Below are positions 1 through 8,683 of a DNA stretch of 14,647 nucleotides, one piece after another. The notes under the pieces were generated by a model that did not search any database, was not told the DNA's origin, and worked only from the letters and a program-made list of their open reading frames with translations. Origin of the DNA: an uncultured Lachnospiraceae bacterium (lineage in GTDB: Bacteria; Bacillota; Clostridia; Lachnospirales; Lachnospiraceae); the NCBI GenBank assembly GCA_910586585.1, contig CAJUKA010000096.1, forward strand, positions 1-14,647, read 5' to 3'. Each line of letters begins with the position of its first letter. Position 1 is the stretch's first letter. The translations under genes and the position numbers were made by a program.

Positions 1-69
1 TTCCACTCTATTATAGCAGATTTTTAAAGACTTGGCCAAAAGACTTATTGAAGTTTTTTATGTATACTG

Positions 70-98
70 TTGAAATTTTCTGTTGAATGTAATATTAT
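70..98 (+). promoter_or_regulatory. Candidate sigma-A promoter for the leuB operon
   Basis: TTGAAA (70-75) and TATTAT (93-98) are separated by 17 bp; each box differs from consensus at one position. Transcription would start near 105, giving a leader of about 66 nt before leuB. Bases 1-69 are AT-rich and show no T-box, riboswitch or gene that I can recognise. The -10 region is surrounded by other AT-rich near-matches, so the exact promoter is uncertain. Confidence 0.5.
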
Positions 99-170
99 TG
101 AGTATGTGTATGTTTATATAAGATAAAAAATAATTGATTTTTTCGGGTCAAGGAAAAGGAGAACAGTAGC

Positions 171-1274
171 ATGGAATTAAATATCGTGTGTATTCCCGGT
201 GATGGAATTGGACCAGAGATTGTAACAGAAGCAAAAAAAGTTTTGGAAAAGGTTGCTCAAAAATATAATCATAACATTTCCTATCAAGATATTTTGATGG
301 GTGGCGCATCAATTGATGCATGTGGAGAACCGCTCACAGAAGATGCAATTGCCACCGCAAAAGCAGCAGATGCAGTACTTATGGGTTCGATAGGAGGAAA
401 TACATCTACGTCGCCATGGTATAAACTACCGCCTCATTTAAGACCAGAGGCTGGACTTTTGAAGCTTAGAAAGTCTTTGAATCTTTTTGCCAACTTAAGA
501 CCAGCGTATTTATATAAAGAATTAAAAGAAGCATGTCCATTAAGAGAAGATATCATTGGCAGCGGTTTTGATATGATGATTATGCGGGAACTGACAGGTG
601 GGCTTTACTTTGGAGAACGCAGCACAAAAGAAGTTGATGGGGTCACAACGGCAATTGATACACTGACCTATACAGAAACAGAAATCAGACGTATTGCCAT
701 CAAAGGTTTTGATATTGCGATGAAACGCAGAAAAAAAGTTACTAGTGTTGATAAAGCAAATGTTCTTGATTCTTCCAGGCTTTGGAGAAAGGTGGTCGAG
801 GAAGTTGCCAAGGATTATCCAGAAGTGACATTGGAGCATATGCTTGTGGATAATTGTGCGATGCAGCTTGTAAAAGACCCAAAACAATTTGATGTGATTT
901 TGACAGAAAATATGTTTGGAGACATTCTTTCGGATGAGGCAAGTATGGTTACAGGGTCTATCGGAATGCTTTCTTCAGCAAGTTTAAATGATACAAAATT
1001 TGGTCTTTATGAGCCAAGCGGCGGATCTGCTCCTGATATTGCAGGAAAAGGAATTGCCAACCCAATTGCAACTATTTTGAGCGCTGCAATGATGCTTCGT
1101 TATTCCTTTGACCTTGATAAAGAAGCTGACGCAATAGAGACGGCTGTCAAAAAGGTTCTTGAAGAAGGATATCGAACAATTGATATAATGCCCCAGGAGG
1201 AGAGCAAACATGCCAACGTGATTCAGGTTGGAACTTCGAAGATGGGTGATTTGATAGCAGACAGGATACTTTAA
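171..1274 (+). CDS. leuB: 3-isopropylmalate dehydrogenase
   Basis: This is a 367-residue NAD-dependent 3-isopropylmalate dehydrogenase, the usual length for LeuB. It oxidises and decarboxylates 3-isopropylmalate to 2-oxoisocaproate in leucine synthesis, in the cytosol. Visible hallmarks are the N-terminal GDGIGPE segment (10-16), MRELTGGLYFGER (138-150) with the catalytic Tyr146, Lys195 in DKANVL, the metal-binding aspartates Asp227, Asp251 and Asp255, and the nucleotide-binding GGSAPDIAGKGIANP stretch (284-298). The start is supported by AAAAGGAGAA ending 8 nt upstream. It is the first gene of the block and ilvD begins 23 nt after its stop. leuA and leuCD, which normally accompany it, are not in this window. 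The assignment over related isocitrate or tartrate dehydrogenases rests on the motif set and the ilv context. Confidence 0.95.
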   Translation: MELNIVCIPGDGIGPEIVTEAKKVLEKVAQKYNHNISYQDILMGGASIDACGEPLTEDAIATAKAADAVLMGSIGGNTSTSPWYKLPPHLRPEAGLLKLRKSLNLFANLRPAYLYKELKEACPLREDIIGSGFDMMIMRELTGGLYFGERSTKEVDGVTTAIDTLTYTETEIRRIAIKGFDIAMKRRKKVTSVDKANVLDSSRLWRKVVEEVAKDYPEVTLEHMLVDNCAMQLVKDPKQFDVILTENMFGDILSDEASMVTGSIGMLSSASLNDTKFGLYEPSGGSAPDIAGKGIANPIATILSAAMMLRYSFDLDKEADAIETAVKKVLEEGYRTIDIMPQEESKHANVIQVGTSKMGDLIADRIL

Positions 1275-1297
1275 ATAGAAAGGAAAGGGGTTTTGGA

Positions 1298-2965
1298 ATG
1301 AGAAGTGATAATGTAAAAAAGGGGATGCAGCAGGCTCCTCATAGAAGTTTGTTCAATGCATTGGGCTTTACTGAAGAGGAAATGCAGAAACCAATGATAG
1401 GAATTGTCAGCTCCTATAATGAAATTGTACCAGGACATATGAATCTTGATAAGATTGTAGATGCTGTGAAATTAGGCGTTGCCGAGGCTGGCGGGGTTCC
1501 GGTTGTGTTTCCAGCAATAGCGGTTTGTGATGGTATTGCAATGGGACACATTGGCATGAAATATTCGCTTGTTACAAGAGATTTGATTGCTGATTCTACA
1601 GAATGTATGGCGATGGCGCATCAGTTTGATGCACTTGTTATGGTGCCAAATTGTGATAAAAATGTACCAGGATTATTGATGGCGGCTGCACGAATCAATG
1701 TGCCCACAGTATTTGTTTCAGGAGGACCTATGCTTGCAGGTCGTGTAAAGGGACAGAAACGCAGCCTTTCCTCTATGTTTGAGGCAGTGGGTTCTTATGC
1801 TGCTGGCACGATGACAGAGGAAGATGTATGCGAATTTGAGAACAAAGCATGTCCAACTTGCGGTTCCTGCTCTGGGATGTACACTGCAAATTCTATGAAT
1901 TGCTTGACAGAAGCGCTTGGAATGGGACTGCAGGGCAATGGTACGATTCCGGCTGTATATTCAGAGCGCATCAAGCTGGCAAAACATGCAGGTATGGCAG
2001 TTATGGAAATGCTGCGCAAGGACATTCGCCCACGCGATATTATGACAAAGGAAGCGATTATCAATGCACTTACAGTAGATATGGCGCTTGGATGTTCGAC
2101 CAATTCGATGCTTCATCTGCCTGCAATTGCGCATGAGATTGGATTTGATTTTGATATCGCATATGCAAATGAAATCAGTGCAAAGACACCAAATCTCTGT
2201 CATTTAGCTCCCGCAGGCCCTACATATATGGAAGACTTAAATGAAGCAGGCGGTGTTTATGCTGTTATGAATCAGTTAGCGGAGCTTGGACTTTTAAATG
2301 AAAACTGCATGACCGTAACTGGAAAAACAATCGGTGAGAATATAAAAGGTGTTCAAAACAAAAATACAGAGGTTATCAGACCTCTTGATAATCCATATAG
2401 TGCGACAGGCGGACTTGCTGTATTAAAGGGCAATCTTGCGCCTGATGGAAGTGTTGTAAAACGTTCTGCTGTAGCGCCTGAAATGCTTGTTCATGAAGGT
2501 CCTGCGCGTGTATTTGAGTGTGAGGAAGATGCAATTGAGGCAATCAAGGGTGGAAAAATTGTTGCAGGTGATGTTGTGGTGATCCGGTATGAGGGACCCA
2601 AAGGCGGCCCAGGTATGAGAGAAATGCTCAATCCTACATCAGCTATTGCAGGAATGGGACTTGGTTCTACAGTAGCATTGATTACAGATGGCCGTTTCTC
2701 TGGTGCGTCCCGCGGGGCTTCGATTGGGCATGTATCTCCAGAAGCTGCTGTATGTGGTCCGATTGCATTGGTAGAAGAGGGGGATATTATTTCCATTAAT
2801 ATTCCTGAGTATGCTTTGAATGTCAAGGTATCTGATGAAGAGCTTGAAAACCGTCGCAAGAACTGGCAGCCAAGAGAGCCAAAGATTACAACAGGTTATC
2901 TTGCTAGATATCGTGAGCTTGTTACAAGTGGTAACAGAGGCGCAATCCTTGAAATAAAAAAATAA
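1298..2965 (+). CDS. ilvD: Dihydroxy-acid dehydratase
   Basis: This 555-residue protein is full length for IlvD. It dehydrates 2,3-dihydroxyisovalerate and 2,3-dihydroxy-3-methylvalerate, the penultimate step of valine and isoleucine synthesis, using an Fe-S cluster and Mg2+. Visible features are Asp78 in VCDGIAMGH, PNCDKNVPG with cluster ligand Cys119, Mg ligand Asp120 and Lys121 (carbamylated in the family), ACPTCGSCSGMYTANSMN with cluster ligand Cys191, and the GRFSGAS segment (465-471) that carries the proposed catalytic serine. The position that holds a third cysteine (PCN) in plant-type [2Fe-2S] enzymes reads PGH (45-47) here, so I infer the oxygen-sensitive E. coli-like cluster type, which suits an anaerobe. 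AAAGGAAAGGGG lies 8 nt before the start. It is probably co-transcribed with leuB. Confidence 0.96.
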   Translation: MRSDNVKKGMQQAPHRSLFNALGFTEEEMQKPMIGIVSSYNEIVPGHMNLDKIVDAVKLGVAEAGGVPVVFPAIAVCDGIAMGHIGMKYSLVTRDLIADSTECMAMAHQFDALVMVPNCDKNVPGLLMAAARINVPTVFVSGGPMLAGRVKGQKRSLSSMFEAVGSYAAGTMTEEDVCEFENKACPTCGSCSGMYTANSMNCLTEALGMGLQGNGTIPAVYSERIKLAKHAGMAVMEMLRKDIRPRDIMTKEAIINALTVDMALGCSTNSMLHLPAIAHEIGFDFDIAYANEISAKTPNLCHLAPAGPTYMEDLNEAGGVYAVMNQLAELGLLNENCMTVTGKTIGENIKGVQNKNTEVIRPLDNPYSATGGLAVLKGNLAPDGSVVKRSAVAPEMLVHEGPARVFECEEDAIEAIKGGKIVAGDVVVIRYEGPKGGPGMREMLNPTSAIAGMGLGSTVALITDGRFSGASRGASIGHVSPEAAVCGPIALVEEGDIISINIPEYALNVKVSDEELENRRKNWQPREPKITTGYLARYRELVTSGNRGAILEIKK

Positions 2966-3020
2966 TTCACAATTTTTGAAACATCAATAGAAAAGAGTTG
3001 AAATGGAACATTTTCAGCCA

Positions 3021-3050
3021 GCGAGTTTGCGCCAAATAGCTCAAACTTGC
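3021..3050 (+). repeat. Hairpin-forming inverted repeat in the ilvD-ilvB gap
   Basis: The arms 3021-3032 and 3039-3050 pair over 12 positions with one G-U and one C-U mismatch, enclosing the loop CAAATA. There is no T-run after it, so it is not a standard intrinsic terminator. It sits 8 nt before the ilvB ribosome binding site in a 101-nt gap. It could set transcript processing, stability or ilvB translation, or be a dispersed palindromic repeat. Its role is not determined. Confidence 0.6.
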
Positions 3051-3078
3051 AGACTTTGAAAGGAGTATGGTTATAAAT

Positions 3079-4755
3079 ATGCAGTTAACAGGTTCACAAA
3101 TCGTTATTGAGTGTCTGAAAGAGCAGGGCGTAGATACTGTATTTGGCTATCCCGGCGGAACAATTTTAAATATTTATGATGAATTGTATAAACACAGTGA
3201 TGAAATAACACATATTCTGACTTCTCATGAACAGGGGGCTTCTCATGCCGCAGACGGCTATGCACGCGCGACAGGAAAAGTTGGGGTATGTCTTGCAACA
3301 AGCGGTCCTGGCGCTACGAATCTAGTAACAGGAATAGCCACCGCATATATGGATTCTGTTCCATTGGTAGCGATTACAGCCAATGTGAATTTACCGCTGC
3401 TTGGAAAAGATACCTTTCAGGAGGTTGATATAGCAGGGGTAACAATGCCTATAACGAAACATGGATATATTGTAAAAGACGTAACGAAGCTTGCAGAGAC
3501 AATTAGAAGGGCTTTTAAAATTGCAAAATCAGGCAGACCAGGGCCTGTTCTGGTTGATATTACCAAAGATGTGACTGCAAACAAATGTGAGTTTGTTCCA
3601 ATCAAACCAGAACCACCAGTCATCAAAAATTCTTATACGACAGAAGATATTGATATTGCACTTGAATTGATTCAAAATGCAAAGAAACCATATATCTATC
3701 TTGGCGGCGGTGCAATCATTTCAGGCGCTTCCAGAGAGGTTCGGGAATTTGCAGAAAAAATACAGTCTCCAGTTTGTGATACATTGATGGGAAAAGGCGC
3801 TTTTGATGGAAAAAGCGAACTTTATACAGGAATGATTGGTATGCATGGCACCAAAACGTCCAACTATGGTGTTAGTCAGTGTGATTTACTGATTGCATTA
3901 GGTGCAAGGTTCTCTGACAGAGTTGTTGGCAACGCCAAAAAGTTTGCTGAACATGCAAAAATATTACATATTGATATTGATGCTGCTGAAATTAACAAAA
4001 ATATCAGAACAGATGCTTCTATTATTGGCGATTTAAAAACTGTTTTGAAAGAGTTAAACAGTAAGCTTGAACCGCAAAATCATGATGAATGGATAGCACA
4101 AATCAAAGATTTTAAAGAAAAATATCCGCTTAAATATGAGACAGATAAGCTTACTTGTCCTTATATCATTGAGGAACTTGACAGAGTTACAGAAGGCAAA
4201 GCGATTGTTTCTACAGATGTAGGGCAACATCAAATGTGGGCGGCTCAGTTCTATAAATATACAGAGCCGCGAACATTCTTGTCATCAGGCGGACTTGGCA
4301 CAATGGGTTATGGTCTTGGAGCATGTATTGGCGCAAAAGTTGGTATGCCGGATAAAATTTGTGTAAATATTGCAGGTGATGGATGTTTTCGGATGAATAT
4401 GAATGAGCTGGCAACAGCAAGCCGCTACAATATCCCGATTATACAGATTATTATTAATAATCATGTACTTGGTATGGTTCGACAGTGGCAGACATTGTTC
4501 TATGAGAAGCGGTATTCGCAGACGATATTAACAGATAAAGTTGATTTTATAAAGGTTTCCGAGGGGCTTGGCTGTGAGGCAATACGCGTTACCAAACGGG
4601 AAGAAGTAGCTCCTGCGATTGAAAAAGCAATCGCGCTGAAAAAACCAGTAGTCATTGAATGTATGATTGAGGAAGATGACAAGGTATTTCCTATGGTGCC
4701 GGCGGGAGCTGCTATCAGTGATGCATTTGATGCAGAGGATTTAAACAAACAATAG
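3079..4755 (+). CDS. ilvB: Acetolactate synthase, large (catalytic) subunit
   Basis: This thiamine-diphosphate enzyme condenses two pyruvates to acetolactate, or pyruvate with 2-oxobutyrate, the first common step of valine, leucine and isoleucine synthesis. From the chosen start it has 558 residues, normal for the family. It shows the FGYPGG N-terminal segment, the ThDP-activating Glu51 in SHEQGASHAADGYARATGK, and the ThDP/Mg motif from GDG (433-435) to NN (460-461). Two in-frame starts are possible. ATG 3067 is only 1 nt after the AAAGGAG at 3059-3065, while ATG 3079 is 13 nt after it. I prefer 3079 because it gives the usual MQLTGSQ beginning and 3067 is too close, but neither spacing is ideal. 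No ilvN regulatory subunit follows. The next gene is an L,D-transpeptidase 24 nt downstream. Confidence 0.94.
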   Translation: MQLTGSQIVIECLKEQGVDTVFGYPGGTILNIYDELYKHSDEITHILTSHEQGASHAADGYARATGKVGVCLATSGPGATNLVTGIATAYMDSVPLVAITANVNLPLLGKDTFQEVDIAGVTMPITKHGYIVKDVTKLAETIRRAFKIAKSGRPGPVLVDITKDVTANKCEFVPIKPEPPVIKNSYTTEDIDIALELIQNAKKPYIYLGGGAIISGASREVREFAEKIQSPVCDTLMGKGAFDGKSELYTGMIGMHGTKTSNYGVSQCDLLIALGARFSDRVVGNAKKFAEHAKILHIDIDAAEINKNIRTDASIIGDLKTVLKELNSKLEPQNHDEWIAQIKDFKEKYPLKYETDKLTCPYIIEELDRVTEGKAIVSTDVGQHQMWAAQFYKYTEPRTFLSSGGLGTMGYGLGACIGAKVGMPDKICVNIAGDGCFRMNMNELATASRYNIPIIQIIINNHVLGMVRQWQTLFYEKRYSQTILTDKVDFIKVSEGLGCEAIRVTKREEVAPAIEKAIALKKPVVIECMIEEDDKVFPMVPAGAAISDAFDAEDLNKQ

Positions 4756-4779
4756 TCAAAGCACATGAGATAAGTTTGT

Positions 4780-6273
4780 ATGAAAAGAATTTTGATTCGT
4801 TTTATCAGTACAATTGGTGTGATGATGGCGCTTGGTATAGGCGCTGTCATTGCACTGACTCAATATTATCATAGTCATAATGTATTTCCATTGGGTGTAA
4901 TGATTAACGATTTATATTGTACTGGTATGACAGTTGAGGAAGCAGCGAAAGTTTTTGACGCTTCCTATGATTTGCATAAAGATAAGTTTATAGTCCGAAC
5001 ACTGGATGGTGACTTACATGAGCTGCCGTTTGATGAATTTGGGATTACCGTGTCCTATGAACCGGCTGTTGCAGAATATATGCAAAGATATAATCGCAGC
5101 CCATTTCAATGGATAGAGGACGTGCTGGGAATTTCCAAGCCAGTTGTGTTTTTGTATCCGCCATATGATTCCACAACCGTTTTTCCCACGTATTATTGGG
5201 ATAGATCCCTGATAGAAACAAAGCTGTCTGAAGCAGACTGGCTCAATGAAAATTTGTATGATAACAAAAAAACTGTATCCATTGAAAAAAGCGCAGCAGC
5301 AGGATATATCTTAGTTGATGAGACAAAAGACTTGCTTGTGCGGGAGGCAGCAATAGAATTGATCTGCAACCAGATTGTATCGCAGCTATCAGGGCCAAAA
5401 CATAATTTGACGGAAACGAATTTCATAGACTTATCAACAGGAAAGTTTAAGGAAATTTGTTATCAGAATATTCCATATACAAATCAGATGAAGGATACGC
5501 TCTCTAAATGGGAAGGTGTCAGCGAATTTCAAAATTTTCATATGACATATCAGTTTGGCGACCGTGAAGAGAAGATAGATGCCAATATTGTTGCTGATTG
5601 GATGGCGCTTGACGAGAATGGAAATATTGTATTTGATGAAAATAACGTTCCTGTGCTCGACGAAACAATCATAAAAGAATATGTGGCATATTTATCGGCA
5701 ACTTACAATACAGTTGGTATAGAGCGTGAATTTCAGGCTACCAGTGGTGATATTGTCAAAGTACCCGGCGGAAGTTATGGGAATGAGATTGATGAGAATG
5801 CAGAATATGAATTTCTGCTGAATGCATTTCTTAATAAGCAAAGCGGAACACGAGTTCCTGAGTATACTTCTGAAGCATGGGAAAAGGGTTCCAATGATAT
5901 CGGTGATACTTATATAGAAGTGGATATGGGCGATCAGCATATGTATTATTATGCAGATGGCGAGATCGTGATTGATACGCCGGTAGTAACGGGAAATACA
6001 TCTCGGAGGTGGGATACACCTGCCAAAGTATGCTATGTATATTTCAAACAAAGGAACAGAGTGCTTCGGGGTGCAAACTATGCAACGCCTGTAAAATATT
6101 GGATGGCAGTTGATGGTCATATAGGTATTCATGATGCCACATGGCGCAGTGATTTCGGGGGAGAAATCTACAAGACAAATGGTTCCCATGGATGTATCAA
6201 TACCCCTTTTGAAATCATGACAGAACTATATGATATGGTGGAACTTGGTACGCCAGTTATCATGTTTTATTAA
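4780..6273 (+). CDS. Membrane-anchored L,D-transpeptidase (YkuD domain)
   Basis: This 497-residue protein should form or exchange 3-3 peptide cross-links in peptidoglycan outside the cell membrane. It starts with basic residues and a hydrophobic anchor (about 8-28) with no clear cleavage site. The long middle part (about 35-370) resembles the peptidoglycan-binding region usual in this Firmicutes family. The C-terminal YkuD catalytic domain runs from about 377 to 497 and carries His451 and the SHGCIN motif, with the nucleophile Cys472; the His-to-SHGC spacing fits the family. The ribosome binding site is poor: GAGATAAG is the best candidate, so translation may depend on coupling to ilvB 24 nt upstream. 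It is an unexpected passenger between branched-chain and serine biosynthesis genes. Related enzymes can bind metal or act as carboxypeptidases, so the exact reaction is inferred. Confidence 0.88.
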   Translation: MKRILIRFISTIGVMMALGIGAVIALTQYYHSHNVFPLGVMINDLYCTGMTVEEAAKVFDASYDLHKDKFIVRTLDGDLHELPFDEFGITVSYEPAVAEYMQRYNRSPFQWIEDVLGISKPVVFLYPPYDSTTVFPTYYWDRSLIETKLSEADWLNENLYDNKKTVSIEKSAAAGYILVDETKDLLVREAAIELICNQIVSQLSGPKHNLTETNFIDLSTGKFKEICYQNIPYTNQMKDTLSKWEGVSEFQNFHMTYQFGDREEKIDANIVADWMALDENGNIVFDENNVPVLDETIIKEYVAYLSATYNTVGIEREFQATSGDIVKVPGGSYGNEIDENAEYEFLLNAFLNKQSGTRVPEYTSEAWEKGSNDIGDTYIEVDMGDQHMYYYADGEIVIDTPVVTGNTSRRWDTPAKVCYVYFKQRNRVLRGANYATPVKYWMAVDGHIGIHDATWRSDFGGEIYKTNGSHGCINTPFEIMTELYDMVELGTPVIMFY

Positions 6274-6340
6274 CTAATGTTTATAAACCACAAAAATTGA
6301 AGTGGCTTTAAAAATAAAAGAAAAATTAGGAGGAGTTAAA

Positions 6341-7423
6341 GTGGCTAGAGTATACAACTTTTCAGCAGGTCCCGCAGTTTTACCTGAAGAAGTCCTTAAA
6401 GAAGCTGCAGATGAAATGTTAGATTATAGAGGAACTGGTATGTCGGTAATGGAAATGAGTCATCGCTCAAAGGCTTATGATACCATTATCAAAGAGGCGG
6501 AAGCAGATTTGAGAGAACTTATGAATATTCCTGATAATTACAAGGTTCTTTTTCTGCAGGGCGGTGCAAGCCAGCAATTTGCCATGATTCCGATGAATCT
6601 TATGAAAAATGGAGTAGCTGACTATATTGTTACAGGTCAGTGGGCAAAGAAAGCATATCAAGAAGCATGTCTTTTTGGCAAGGCAAATAAAATTGCGTCT
6701 AGTGAAGATCAAACGTTTTCTTATATACCAGATTGTTCAGACTTACCAATTTCTGAAGATGCAGACTACGTTTATATCTGTGAAAACAACACAATTTATG
6801 GAACAAAATACAAAACATTGCCAAATACAAAAGGCAAAACGCTTGTAGCAGATGTATCTTCCTGCTTTCTTTCAGAGCCTGTAGATGTTACAAAATATGG
6901 TGTTATATATGGTGGTGTTCAGAAGAATATTGGTCCCGCAGGTGTGGTAATTGTGATTATCAGAGAAGACTTGATCACAGATGATGTTCTTCCCGGAACA
7001 CCAACAATGCTTAAATATAAGACCCATGCAGACAATGATTCTCTGTACAATACACCGCCTGCATATGGAATCTATATTTGTGGTAAGGTATTTAAGTGGC
7101 TCAAGTCAAAAGGCGGACTTGAGAAAATGAAAGAATTTAATGAGAAAAAAGCAAAGATTCTTTATGATTTCTTGGACGAAAGCAAGCTCTTTAAAGGAAC
7201 TGTCAGAAAAGAAGACCGTTCTTTGATGAATGTACCATTTGTGACAGGCAGCGAAGAATTAGATGCCAAGTTTGTGAAAGAAGCAAAAGAAGCAGGTTTT
7301 GAAAATTTGAAGGGACATAGAAGTGTTGGCGGAATGCGTGCAAGCATTTATAATGCAATGCCAATAGAAGGCGTAGAAAAACTTGTAGAATTTATGAAAA
7401 AATTTGAGGAGGAAAACGCATAA
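6341..7423 (+). CDS. serC: Phosphoserine aminotransferase
   Basis: SerC transfers an amino group from glutamate to 3-phosphohydroxypyruvate, giving phosphoserine in the second step of serine synthesis. It is a cytosolic PLP enzyme. The protein starts MARVYNFSAGPAVLPEEV, the family's usual N-terminus, has FLQGGASQQFAMIP (71-84) for cofactor phosphate binding, and carries the PLP Schiff-base lysine Lys195 in GGVQKNIGPAG. The 360-residue length is typical. I chose GTG 6341 because AGGAGGAG (6328-6335) lies 5 nt upstream. An in-frame GTG at 6302 would add 13 residues but has no ribosome binding site and would place the true one inside the gene. The stop overlaps the serA start by one base (TAATG), so the two are very likely translationally coupled. 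Confidence 0.96.
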   Translation: MARVYNFSAGPAVLPEEVLKEAADEMLDYRGTGMSVMEMSHRSKAYDTIIKEAEADLRELMNIPDNYKVLFLQGGASQQFAMIPMNLMKNGVADYIVTGQWAKKAYQEACLFGKANKIASSEDQTFSYIPDCSDLPISEDADYVYICENNTIYGTKYKTLPNTKGKTLVADVSSCFLSEPVDVTKYGVIYGGVQKNIGPAGVVIVIIREDLITDDVLPGTPTMLKYKTHADNDSLYNTPPAYGIYICGKVFKWLKSKGGLEKMKEFNEKKAKILYDFLDESKLFKGTVRKEDRSLMNVPFVTGSEELDAKFVKEAKEAGFENLKGHRSVGGMRASIYNAMPIEGVEKLVEFMKKFEEENA

Positions 7424-8586
7424 TGTATCAATATAATTGTCTCAATCCTATTTCCGAAATAGGATTATCAAAGTTTACTGACAGCTATCAAAAAACAGAA
7501 GATCTTTCACAGGCAGATGGAGTGCTTGTAAGAAGCGCTTCTATGCATGAAATGGAATTGCCGGATAATCTTCTTGCAGTTGCAAGAGCGGGAGCTGGTG
7601 TGAACAATATTCCGCTGGATAAATGTGCAGAACAAGGTATTGTAGTATTTAATACGCCTGGCGCTAATGCCAATGGCGTGAAAGAACTTGTGATTGCAGG
7701 TATGTTGTTGGCGTCCAGAGATGTCGTGGGCGGCATTGACTGGGTAAAAGCAAATGCAGGTTCCGAAACTATTGGAAAGGATGCTGAAAAGGAAAAGAAG
7801 CACTTTGCTGGTACTGAGATATTAGGCAAAAAATTGGGCGTGATTGGTCTAGGAGCAATTGGTATCAGAGTTGCCAATACCGCTGTAGCGCTTGGAATGG
7901 AAGTTTATGGATATGATCCTTATCTTTCTGTAGATGCAGCATTAAAACTTTCACGCGAGATAAAACATGTTATCAATGTAGAAGATATTTATACAGACTG
8001 CGATTTTGTGACAATTCATGTGCCACTAATGGACGTGACAAAAGGAATGATCAATGCATCTGCCATCGAAAAAATGAAAGAGGGCGTTGTCGTTTTAAAT
8101 TTTGCAAGAGATCAGCTTGTTAATGACAGCGATATGCTTGCTGCACTTGAATCTGGAAAGGTAAAAAAGTATGTGTCTGACTTCCCAACTGCAAAAATAG
8201 CAGGACATAAGGGATGTATTGTCATTCCACATCTTGGAGCTTCTACAGAAGAATCTGAGGACAATTGTGCAGTGATGGCAGTAGAAGAGCTAAAAGATTA
8301 TCTTGAAAATGGAAATATCAAAAACAGTGTTAATTATCCAGCATGTGATATGGGAATATGCGGTAATGTTGGAAGAGTGGCTATTTTACACAAAAATATT
8401 GCCAATATGATTACACAGTTTAGTGGTGCTTTTGGCGAAGCTGGAATCAATATCAGCGATATGACAAACAAATCAAGAGGTGAATATGCATATACGCTTT
8501 TAGATATCGAAAAACCTGCAGATGAAAAGATTATTGCGCGCCTCAACAGCATCAATGGTGTGTTTAGAGTGAGAGTGGTAAAATAA
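7423..8586 (+). CDS. serA: D-3-phosphoglycerate dehydrogenase with ACT domain
   Basis: SerA oxidises 3-phosphoglycerate to 3-phosphohydroxypyruvate with NAD, the entry step to serine. The 387-residue protein has a split substrate domain, a Rossmann NAD domain with GLGAIG (142-147), and a C-terminal ACT domain (about 316-387) that in this family commonly binds serine for feedback inhibition. Of the usual catalytic triad, Arg229 (NFARD) and His270 (PHLGAS) are present. The segment that normally carries the glutamate reads SDFPTAK (252-258), with Ala257 in its place. This looks like the short, diverged PGDH branch of anaerobes rather than damage, since the rest is intact. GAGGAGG lies just upstream inside the end of serC. 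The strict serC-serA coupling supports the substrate assignment over other 2-hydroxyacid dehydrogenases. Confidence 0.93.
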   Translation: MYQYNCLNPISEIGLSKFTDSYQKTEDLSQADGVLVRSASMHEMELPDNLLAVARAGAGVNNIPLDKCAEQGIVVFNTPGANANGVKELVIAGMLLASRDVVGGIDWVKANAGSETIGKDAEKEKKHFAGTEILGKKLGVIGLGAIGIRVANTAVALGMEVYGYDPYLSVDAALKLSREIKHVINVEDIYTDCDFVTIHVPLMDVTKGMINASAIEKMKEGVVVLNFARDQLVNDSDMLAALESGKVKKYVSDFPTAKIAGHKGCIVIPHLGASTEESEDNCAVMAVEELKDYLENGNIKNSVNYPACDMGICGNVGRVAILHKNIANMITQFSGAFGEAGINISDMTNKSRGEYAYTLLDIEKPADEKIIARLNSINGVFRVRVVK

Positions 8587-8617
8587 AAAATGTAGCATTC
8601 CAAAAAGCTACATTTTT
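8586..8617 (+). terminator. Intrinsic terminator after serA
   Basis: The arms AAAAATGTAGC (8586-8596) and GCTACATTTTT (8607-8617) pair perfectly around a 10-nt loop, and the T-run forms the 3' end of the hairpin. It begins at the last base of the serA stop codon and closes the leuB-to-serA block. Confidence 0.85.
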
Positions 8618-8651
8618 GATTCGTACAGTCGCAATTTCTTACAGAGTGAAC

Positions 8652-8683
8652 AAGAAATCGAGCACAAACGTGCTCGATTTCTT
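8652..8683 (-). terminator. Intrinsic terminator of the minus-strand small gene, possibly bidirectional
   Basis: The arms 8652-8665 and 8670-8683 are a perfect 14-bp inverted repeat with a 4-nt loop. Read on the minus strand, the hairpin overlaps the last stop-codon base of the 91-residue gene and ends in TTTCTTGTTC. On the plus strand it ends in TTTCTTTAAT, so it may also catch read-through from serA. Confidence 0.8.

Noticed and set aside
1..170. Possible T-box or leucine attenuator leader before leuB
   Set aside because: No T-box consensus, no run of leucine codons in a short ORF and no terminator hairpin could be found. Such control may lie further upstream, outside the window.
5692..6189. 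Long open frame on the minus strand inside the L,D-transpeptidase gene
   Set aside because: Its translation is rich in Cys, Ile and His with no recognisable motif, and it lies wholly opposite a well-supported gene. Similar opposite-strand frames across the window were dismissed for the same reason.
6302..6340. Longer serC start at GTG 6302
   Set aside because: It has no ribosome binding site and would bury the AGGAGGAG at 6328-6335 inside the gene. The protein from GTG 6341 begins with the family's normal N-terminus.
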